NCBI GenBank assembly: GCA_036785705.1
Contig: JAWUZG010000029.1
Span: 18,828,501-18,892,500, forward strand
DNA length: 64,000 nt
Reading direction: 5' to 3'
Source: Acanthornis magna
Lineage: Eukaryota; Chordata; Aves; Passeriformes; Acanthizidae
The translations under genes were made by a program, and so were the position numbers. Below are positions 47,943 through 58,370 of this stretch, piece after piece. Numbering within the stretch: the stretch's first letter is position 1; every line of letters starts with the position of its first letter. The notes under the pieces were generated by a model, which did no database searches, was not told the DNA's origin, and worked only from the letters and a program-made list of their open reading frames with translations.

Positions 47943-50900
47943 ATTTTAAGAAAAGGTGAGCTTGTTTTATCAGTAACGACACGTAGCTAGGAAGCCATTT
48001 TTTTCCTGTTCTAGGTTATTCTGCAGATATTATTTCTACACTTATCAATGACAAATCATAAGGAACACAACAAGTATTATGTAGTTTCAATCAACTAAAT
48101 TTTAGTTACATTAACCCATACTTTTATGTTTAGATAGCAGTCATCATCCTACTGGTTATACTTGGTACCGTCTTTTACAAACAACCCAGCCAAATGTTCT
48201 CTCCATAACATAAAAAGTAAATGAATGCAGATGCAGAACTGGTTGTTCTAAAAATATGCATGCGTATCTTGCTTACCAGGAATTGAGAATTGTGATATTT
48301 CCCTCAGGAAACAGGCAAAGCTTGAAAAGTCAGTACACATCTTATTTCTACTGGTCTGGTATCTATTTAAAATTTTTCTCAAAAGTTTTGAAGCAAAGCA
48401 GACATGCAGTTAGGAGAATACCGTGACATCTTTGGTGAAGGAATAACCTAACAACATGAAATTGTTATTTAAGTAATTGCTTGTCATCAGACACTGGGAC
48501 CTGTTTGACATTCTGTTTAGCCTCTATCAGTTTTAATACTTAATTTATTAGTATATGATGTTCCAGTTTATACATATTGTATATATCTGTATTTTATACG
48601 TAAAACCAAAAGTTACAATTTCTGTTGACAATTTGAAGGATTCTTGAATTGGTGAATTAACCCATTTATTTATTAATAAATCCTAAAAGTTTTTGTTTTC
48701 AGCTTCAAGTGATTAAACAAACTGACGTCTGTAACAAAGTAGCAAAGCTAAGTTGTTGCATAAAAGCTCAAGGTGTGGTTCAAAGTATGACTTTGCTCAG
48801 AAAATCTCCTATAAAAACAGCATGAAAAAAATCCCTATTTGTTGTGCCTTGATTCTGACACCACATATGCTTTCTGTAGCCATGTAGAGAGATGGGGTTT
48901 GATTTTTTTGCATTTGGCTTGGGTGTTTTTTGGCTGCGTGGGTAGTGTTTTGTTGGTTTTCTTACAAATAAAATTGCCAAATGTACAAAACCAACCCTGG
49001 CTCCTTTAATCACCCAGCATTATTTCTCGCTCCCATCTCACTTCTTGTAAAAAAAAGTCCTCCTTGCCAAACAGTACCCTCATTACAGTTGTGTAATCCC
49101 ATTTTTAAGAAGTATGCCTTTGGTGACATTTGTTAAAGCTGAGCTCAGGTTGCATAAGTAACCGTCTCTCTTAAATGGATGCTTATAAACAAGTCTGCAC
49201 AAGTAAATATAATCCAGTTTGTGTGTGCCCTCCCTCACTTTTTTAACTGAGCTAGTCAGAACAGTAAGAGTGCAAAATATTCAGGCATGAATCATCACAA
49301 AAGTTATTCTGGCTCTCCTTCCAAATTCTACAGAAATGTTGAGCAAGACTGTCATATCACTTTTGAGAATTAAATCATACCTGGAAGCAGAATTGTCTAA
49401 TATATACTTAGAGTGGCACCTGCTTGCTTTTATAGTGATTTATATTTATTCAGCCTAGAAGCAGTTAAAAACAGATTCTTCCACTTGAGTCATCTAGGGC
49501 TTTATTCACTCTCTTTCAATTGGTTTGACTATTACTAATATAATTCAAGTCTCACAGAATTGCATAGGTATCATGCATAAGTATCATTTAGGATGTCCCT
49601 TAACAATCATGACTGTTGCAAGATCATCTTAGTAATCCCTGAAAAGGCCAAGCAAAATCTCAGAAATTGGAAATAATCTTTTTTTGTTCATTCATCAAAT
49701 ACAGAATTCTACAATAATAATTTTTAGATTGGAACTATATGTTACATAGAGAAACATAAGTATTTGCTTTTTACTCCTAGCTCACAAAGGCTGAGCTGCC
49801 ATAACCCTCAGAAAATTCAACATAAAGTATACATAAAGATAAATTTGCTACAAAAATCTAAGTAATCAAGTTTCTTCAAGCTCTAAAATGCAGTGTACAT
49901 ATAAGGAGTATTACCAATTTAATTTAGTTTAAGTCATTTGTTTAAATGTTTAAATTACATATTCACTTTTCACTTTGGCCAGTTTGAATGTTACAACTAG
50001 ACATCTGGAGACTTTGAGTAGCTTCGTTAATTTCATTGAAGGAAAGATCTACATATGGTCATAGAAAGACTACAGAGGGATATGCTGCATTAAAATCCTA
50101 TATAAACTACTAAATTTAGAGACAAATTTAATCAGGCTACATTTTACAGGTAAGTAAGACATGGTTTAAACTGTATTTATTTTAAATTAATTATTATGAA
50201 CATTTCTGTGAACTTTTCACATTTTTCTTCCCCCTCATTGATTCCTAGTGTTAGAATTCCATTAGCACTGCATTCCTCTAAAATATTTAGAATATAAACT
50301 TACCATTTAAAAAACACACAAAAATCCAACAAACATTTGTAAAGTACGCTTATTTCATGCATTTTTACCTATTATCTACTCTAACATTAGCTGTAAAGCT
50401 GGTTTTGCCCTAGATCTTGAGTGCATGTACCTGATAAACAAATATTACTTAATTTCCAGCCTTCTAATTTTCAGTCCAACAAACAGAATTATTAAACCAA
50501 ATCTGCTTAATTGGAATGGGCTGTTTCTCTGAGGAGTGCTGAGCATCCATAGCTGCCATCGACTGAAGAGGCAGTGACTGCTCAGAATCTGTAAAAAAAC
50601 TGGACCAGAAGCAATGGTGATTAAACCTACAAAGAAGATACAAGGTTACCATTGGAGCAATATACAGATTTTGAGCTGTTATTATTGTGAGCAATATACA
50701 GATTGGGCACTCTCAAAAGTGCAGTTCAGACCCTGACATTTAGAATTTAAATTTCAGTCTCCTTTTGCTTCTCCACTTCAACAGTAGTTGTATGAAGGAA
50801 AAATCACCCTCATCCTCAAATGATGACACAAATTAATGTTAAACATACACCAATAGGGAAGTGCACTGAAGCTGCGATCAGCAGCATAGTCTCTAACACT

Positions 50901-53673
50901 CATGGAAAAGAAGCAACTCTCTCTGTCTGGCTGTCAGTTACACCATTTGGTTATTTAAAAAATACATTACACAACATCAACTTTGTTGCTGGAGAAAATG
51001 AATAAGGCTTAGTGAAAGCTCTTTTTGCTATATGAAGAATCTATGAATTTGAGATTTTGAATCTCAAATTTTAAATAGGAGCATTTTAATTTTTATTATA
51101 TTTTCTAAAAAAGGCAAAAAAACCATAGTAGACATGTCTTAGTTACTAAGAATTTCTTCACTTCTGCACACCTATGGGGAACACTGTAGTAGATGAAGAA
51201 AAGCTGGGTTGTGGGGACACCAGACATAGCAGAGCTATGATAAATGCTCATTAGATTTTCATGTGTTATAAAAATGTAGATGTATTAAAGTAATATTTAA
51301 ACTTTACATTCTAATGACATTTCTAAATCTAAAAAATATAATGGGAGTCAGAAAAGTGACGAAGAAAAATAAGTGAGTACATACTAAAAGATCCACATTT
51401 ACTCACACAACACAGACACTACTTGTAAGTTTTATAAGCTCAACAAAACCATGTAAGAGCAAGGTGATTTCCTCTATATGGCTTGTACGTCATCAGTAAA
51501 ATCAATTAGCATTTACACTGTCTCTCTTGGGGATATATAACACACAATGAATAGATAGAATAGAATTCAGATTGAGTTTTCAAGAATGATCTTAGCATAG
51601 GAAATTATCAGTGTTTCTATATAGATCAAACAGAACATAAAGACATCTAGAAGTACATCTATCAGGTCTGTAAGGATGATGATACTTGGATCTCCAGCTG
51701 GAATGAAAAAGCTCTATATGAAAATTAAATATACTGCTATTTAGAGTATAAACAGGTTCAAAATTTAAGTAAAACTTTATTTTTTAAACTTACTATTTTA
51801 GAATATAGCTTCATATTTTCCTTTACAAATAAAAAAGTCTTCATTGGCAAACCTCGTTAAGATATTTCATAATTTATGTACATCTAAATGTGATTGATCA
51901 AAATAATGCATCTTCCCCTTAATTCTTAATAACAAGCTGATACTGGGACACTGTTGAGAAACTCCAGTGCTTAAAATTTTACTATATAAACATGGATATG
52001 AATCCATAGCAATTAAACAAAAGCTTCCTATAAACACATTCTAAACAAAAATCACATTACTCTAGCGCTTACCTTATTTCTGAAAGACTTAAAAAAAACC
52101 CCAAACACAGAAACAAACCAACACACAAAAAAAATTGGCAAAACAGTGAAAATAAAAATCTAGAATACGAGAACATTCTCTTTTCAATTGTTTGGTCAAT
52201 TAACTAATCTGTGTTAAAACAGAACTTTTCTGAAGAAGATTGCATTTACTTGGTTGTCAACATTTTTTGGGAAAACACTGGAATACAATTTTTTTAGTTA
52301 GCTCTACCCACAGCTGTTCAACAGACAGCCTAACCCTTTTCCTGGTGAGAATGCAATGGGTTGGAACCAAATGGAAATTCATGCAGTTGTACTGCTAGAG
52401 AGTACCAATCCCCATCAAAATGCATATATATGTGCATAATTCCTACTGTGCCCTACAGATCTTCCCAGGGCTAAATTAAATTAGGTAAAGGGAAAAACTA
52501 AATCTCACTCATTCTGCAGCACCCAGCATTACCAGAAGCTTTGTAGTCTATAAGAACAGCTGTGAAACATGCATATGCCCACAAAAAACAGCTAGGAATT
52601 TTGAAGGCTTGGTTTTTTTCCACTACTTGGTGAATGTTATACATATGCAAAAACCTTACAAAGAGAGCCTGATAATAGGCCCTCAGTACTCCAATGAATT
52701 CTACAGAAGATTTAAAAGATTTTGTAGATATATTCTAGTAATTTCTGAGATAAAAAATTGGTGGAGAGAAGATCACATACAAAAGGTCATCCAAAAAAGG
52801 CATCTTTTTTGCTTCTTTTCCTCTTGGAATTTTAAAAACCTTATAAATGCTGAGATGGAAAACATTTATTTAATATATATTTGTGTCTGTGTATCTCATG
52901 ACAGAAATGTATCTTTAGTAGAAATTAAACTCTTAACAAAAGGTGGGGGATGACAAGACTGAAAGGGCCTGCCAGAAGCTCCTGTATGCACATCCAACAA
53001 TTCTTTTGAGAAGCAAAATAAATGAAGCAAGACTTGTTCCCTACATTACAGAAGTGGTTTACACTTATTTTGCAGTGTAGACACAAAAAGATGTTTCTCT
53101 ACCTGTCACAATGGAGTATTGTAACACTCTTTTTGTCAGGTGGCGGGGGAAGAACGAGCAATTACTAACAGTACTGGGAATTGCCAAAAGAGGATCTACC
53201 ACAGCTGGGGGGAGAAAAAAAAAGAGTATGTTCAATTGTGTGAAATGAATTGTTGAGTGATGGTATGTGAACTGAGGAGATGGAAACTACTGGAAAGGAA
53301 GGACACAAAATGGAAAGGACAGAAATAATTTGATGAGGTGGTCAGAACTTCTTAAAATGCTTTTGAACCAACGAGTCTTCATCAGTAAACCAATCTACCA
53401 GTTAAACTAATACCTGGAAGTCATTCTTTCCACAAAGGGAGGGTGGCAGGGATGAGGAGAGAGAGAGAAGAATAGGGAGGACACAGAAGGGAAAATACAG
53501 GAATGACATCAGGAATTAAGTTACACTATAATCCTACATGTGCGCCATCACTATTGCATCCTTAACCAGAAAGTGCAATTATCATGAAACAAAAGATTCA
53601 TGGGAAGATTAGAAATGCTAAAGTGTGGAAGAAAACAAAGACATTCAGAACAGCACAAATAGCAAACATTGCA

Positions 53674-54337
53674 TGTTGGGGAGGAAGAAATAGGAAAGTC
53701 TTATAGAAATTATTACCTGGCAAAAGATGCTGAAAATATAGAAATTACAAGCGAGATTGAAATGAAGACTAGTTTTGAGATACCAAACCTCAGTTACTAA
53801 ATAACGGAAAAACAATGGTATGGCCTCTGCAGGTAATCTCCCTCTTTGATTAAACAATAGCCTTCCTTGAGTAGACAATACCCCCTGCTTAAGGGCAAGT
53901 CCAAGGGTCAGAGCAGACCCTACCAACCCAAGCAGGGGGTCCAAAAAGCAGTTTTTAGGGGTTTAAAATGTAACATCGTATGGTAATACAATGACTCTCA
54001 TAGGCTGTATGTAAATGATATAGAATTTGTATCTTGTTCTAGATTGGTTAGTGAAAATTAGAATATTCAGCACAGAACATGATTTATTGTATTGTAAGCA
54101 GCGACCACGGGACCCTTACCCCCTTACATTCCCGATTCCTGTATCCTGTACTTCTCTCTCCCTCACCTCTCTGACCTGCTCTGGGCCGCGCCTGGCGGTT
54201 CCTAGCAGGTCTCTTACCCCCACGGTCTTTATTACAATAAACCTCGTGCTCTAAGACCAGACTCCAGAGATTTCTGTCTCCGTCCAAACCGCATCCACAC
54301 ACCGCAGAGGCCATCCAACAGGCGCAAGATTTCTACA
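53674..54337 (+). mobile_element. solo LTR, family 4, with 6-bp target duplication
   Basis: A 664-bp LTR with ends TGTTGGGGAGG and TTTCTACA, flanked by ATTGCA on both sides (53668-53673 and 54338-54343). AATAAA at 54236-54241 gives the plus orientation; the stretch after it is U5-like. The 6-bp duplication fits class II (ERVK-like) elements. No internal region is present. Confidence 0.9.
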
Positions 54338-54343
54338 ATTGCA

Positions 54344-55236
54344 GAGTTAAACATATTTTTTTCTCTCATAGAAGTCATTACAGTGAGAAAATCTCTTTAA
54401 AACTGTACACATATTATTGTAGGAAGTGGACATTTGTCAAAATATTTCATTTAACTGATTTACAAATTCATCCTACATATACTTTCTTAGATGACAACCA
54501 CTCTGAAAAGAACTAAAACTTCACCTGTGGAATGCCTTAATTGAGCAAACAGTTTTAGAGAGAGATTTCCAGAGAAAAGAGAGAGTAAATAAGCAAGTTC
54601 AATTACAAATGATAAGGAATCTATACTAATCTACTGTATAAAGAGGTAACAGTGAAAAGAAAAAATATTCAAAGGCAGATCCAGTGACACTTCATTCACT
54701 TATTTTTAGCATAAACTCATTAATAGAGTAAGCTTTATAGTAGCTACAGTAATTTAATCAAGGCGTATTCATAAATGATTGTTAATTTTTTAAGTGCAGT
54801 AATTTCATAGTAAAAGTTCAAATGTAACTTTCATGTTTTGGCTTCTAATTGAAGGTTTATAATGAAACTGTATATAATCTGACTGTTTAGCTATTCATTA
54901 GCAATGCGCAACTCAGAATTGCTACTGTGCCATCCTGTACCACTGCCTGTTTTAACTGCACTGTGCACTGCTTTTCAGTCAAGTAAACAATTATTCTTTC
55001 AAGGGACAAAAATGGACGCCTACTCTCAAGGAGACATGCATTTTGCTGTATCATTGAAGAAAAATGTGCAGTCTATGATATCAAAAGAGTAGCAGTATGC
55101 AAATATCAACACTTCATTTTAGAAAAATGTACAAATTATTGGAAAGAAATCCTAACAGCAATACATTAATAGCGAACCATCCCATATAGACTTGGGACAT
55201 GACACATTTCAGAAAATTCTACACAAACCCTCTACT
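54344..55236. other. intergenic, no feature recognised
   Basis: AT-rich sequence between two solo LTRs. Confidence 0.75.
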
Positions 55237-55881
55237 TGTTATAAATGAATTCAGGGGCCGAAATTTTAACTGTATAATATTGAGTATTTATTAACAGAGC
55301 AAAGGCAAAACAGCGCTGGGTGCTTAGCAATTTTGCCAGAGGCACACTCATCCATTGTACAGTGAACTTAAGTACTTTCTTTAACTGTTACATATTCATT
55401 AAGCCTCAAAGGTAATTTACACTTCACTCAACTCCCCGCTCCCATCCTTGCCCCCTTCTGCCAGCGAAGGCGCTTGCCTTGGAGTTTCGGACCCTCTGGA
55501 TTGTCTCAGAACTGAAGGCTGAAATCCTCCCATCTATGTTTCCTCAGTTCCAACTTAATTTGTAGGTGATAGTTCCTTTTGGGAGGTGTGAGTCGAGATA
55601 ACAGATTTCCTGGGATGCCGGCAGTTATCTTCTTTGTTTCTTTAGGATGTCTTGATCCCTGGCTCTGTGTTTTATCAACTTAAAAGACATTTATTACCAT
55701 GTATTTATTATTACATTTTCTAGCATATTACAACTATCTCGAAGTTACAATTTACCCTAACCTTGTTTCTACTTAATTATATTTTATCTTAACATTATTT
55801 TTTTAATACAGTACACATCACTTCTAAATGTTAAATTCATATATGCGAAAGGCAGCATTTATCATTCACTCATTTATCACA
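55237..55881 (-). mobile_element. solo LTR, family 3, copy B
   Basis: Full-length relative of the copy at 40007-40641. Ends are TGTTATAAATG and CATTTATCACA. The flanks TACT (55233-55236) and AACT (55882-55885) match in three of four bases. The orientation is the same as copy A. The separate flanks show two insertions rather than the two LTRs of one provirus. Confidence 0.83.
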
Positions 55882-56749
55882 AACTCAAGAATGAATAAAA
55901 GACTCCTCCTACCATCTAGGGCAAACCAAAACAAACCAAGATGTTTTTAAGGAAGATTCTCCACAAAGCCCAGAAAATCAGCAGATGAGTCCTTCTGCAA
56001 GAATAAATGTCAAACAAAAATGAAGGTTTTAAGCCAGTACCTTTTTTGGTCTTTTGTACACATGGAACTGTACTCTTTCTACTTCACTTCTGTCCAGTCA
56101 GAAAATCCTATACTACTACAGAAATTAATGTGATGTTAAAAATAAGCATGGTGAGTCTATGCCGTATGATCAGCTGAGGAAAGAGACTGAGTGTAGAGTT
56201 TCTCGCACAGAAAATTATAAAACACAAATGAAACACAAGTATGTTGTATATCTATTTTAATAGATTTAATTCACTTGCATATCCCTTTTTTTTTACTTTA
56301 CGCACATCCACTTGAGCTTATTTTAGTAAGACATTTGAACTCTGTCTAGGACTGGTGCACTTTTTTGAATCTCACTACCATGCTTGTCAATTTAACTGTG
56401 CTCTTCCATTTCCATGTGATTTCTAACATAAAAAATGCCATCTCCTCTAATCATCTCTACACTCTTAGAGACACCCTCCACTTAATGACATAGGCGTTGG
56501 AAAGCAAATTACTACGGATCTGATCCCAAGTCTATCTCACAGCAGACTCTCATCAAGTGTCATGACTGTTTGGGTATAAATTGAAACATATGTAATGGTA
56601 TAGCAATTTTTTTTTTTCTGTGTTTTATCCTCAGGGATTATGTTCCTTATATTTAAATTTTGATACTACAGAAGTCTGGTCGTGTTTAGGCCAGTATAAG
56701 CTAAGGTGCATATGTCTGCAAACGATTTTTATCCATTAAACCCTATCTG

Positions 56750-58370
56750 GCACCCATCCACGTAAATCTTCCGAAACGCTCTCGTGCCATGTGGAAGCGG
56801 CGGGAGCTGGGCACACAAACGAGCACGGCGGGTCCCACGGCCCCGGCCGATGCTGGAGAGCCGTGCTGCGGTTCTTCAGCGGTGGCCGCGGCCCCGGGAG
56901 CTCTCGCGCGGCCGTTCCCTGAGGAAGGCCGCTCAATAAAAACAAGTACTAGCTAAACCCGGGAACGAAGCACAAAGCAGACGGTGTCAGACCTACCTCT
57001 CCCCACCACAGCACTGAGTCAGCCGGCCTGCCCGATGGTTAACAGGGGGCGAGGCGGAGAGCGTGCACAGCAGCACGACACACTATAGAGCACAACCCTC
57101 CCTCCCCCTCCTTCGCTGCCTGCTGAGGAAAGGAGAAACGGGGCGAGAGGAGGGCGCTGCTCCTTCGGACCGCCGCCTCGCCTTCCCCGAACTGAAAGGC
57201 CGCCATAGGGCGCAGTCATCCACCCTCGCCTGGAGCTCCAGCAGCCGATGAGCCGGCGGAGAGACGGCCAAGCTCCTGCAAGCCAGCGCAGCAGAGCAGA
57301 GCAGAGCCGGGCAGGACAGGGCGGGGCAGGTCGGGGTGCTGCACCACCCACCACTGCTCGCCACAGCCCGCGCAGCCTCACCCGCTCTGCGCACGCAGGC
57401 GCACCGCCCTCTCGTCCTCTCCCCCGCGGCGCCTGCGTGCTTCGCCTGCCGGCCGGGGTAATGTGCTGGGTGTTGCTGGTAGCGTGGGTCGTGGTGCTTC
57501 CTGCGCTCCGGCTGTCGGGCGATCACTCTCCCTCCCTCTACTCAGCGCGGGCCCCTTTCTCCTTCCGTAGGGCCCTGTAGGCGATTTGAAATTTACCGCT
57601 GTCTCACTCGGGTTCTCGATGTGGCTGTAAGCGCCCGGCGCTGAAGGGGAGGAGGCAAGAGCACGGGGCGGGGAAGAGGAGGAGGGCCTGGAGTGGAGCG
57701 GCTTGTCTGTGCCTCCAGCTCCAGTTCCCCCATCCCCTCATGGGAAACGGGTGGGAGGGAACGGCGGAGAGGGTTAGGTGAGGTAGCAGCTACTTTGCCG
57801 CGGCCCTTGGCCGGTGCTTATCTGGTGGGCACTGTGGTCCCCCTGGGGCGGCTTTTGCCACTGTTCCCCTATCTGGGAGTAGGGAGAGAGGGAAGCAAGG
57901 AGCCTGAAGTGATTCCGGGACCCAGGAGCCCCTCACAGCCCTGGAAGCGGTGGCGGGAAGAGTGAAACAATTCCCCCCCTCCCTACTGAGGCGTCCCGGA
58001 TCTGCGGCAGGCTGGCCCGCAGGTAAGGCTCCCTGGGGCCTAGGCAGGGAAAGGGCGAGGTCCGGAGGGAGGAAGGATGTCAGACAAAGCGGGCGACGAA
58101 GCGGGTGGGGGAACCCGGCTCTTCAGGTTTGGAGGAGCGGCTGAGCAGGAACTCCGTGGTCAGGTCGGGGAAGCTTGGAGCGGCGGTGTCCGGCCCCTTC
58201 CATGTGGCCGCGGTCAGACCTGGTGCGGGCGGGCCAGGGGAAGCCGGGCCCGGCCTGGCCCGAGCCCTTCCGGCGGGCTGCTGCCGCCCGCCGGGCTCGA
58301 TCTTCCTCCTGACCCGCGGGAAGCTGCCGTGCGCCCCTCGGGGGCTGAGTGGAAACGGCGGTATGAGGGG
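56750..58370. promoter_or_regulatory. CpG-island promoter, probably of LRRFIP2 (plus strand)
   Basis: About 1.6 kb of dense GC/CpG. In human, LRRFIP2 is the head-to-head neighbour of GOLGA4, so a plus-strand start here fits synteny. A strong plus-strand donor, CGCAG|GTAAGG (58022/58023), would end a non-coding first exon. A minus-strand donor GAG|GTAGGT ends at 56997, so the island may fire both ways. An NRF1-like TGCGCACGCAGGCGCA lies at 57388-57403. The open frames here result from high GC and match no family. Confidence 0.75.

Larger units (their letters stand above)
41875..53667. other. intergenic, AT-rich, no recognised gene
   Basis: About 11.8 kb without a known gene or repeat family, apart from simple repeats. 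It contains the minus-strand exon candidates at 53103-53204, 50588 downward, 48277-48362, 44336-44379 and 43571-43622, and the palindrome at 44629-44648. A moderately GC-rich stretch at 47.2-47.45 kb is unassigned. Confidence 0.6.

Noticed and set aside
40007..55881. A single 15-kb provirus bounded by the two family-3 LTRs
   Set aside because: The outer flanks do not match, each LTR has its own short duplication, and no retroviral genes lie between them.
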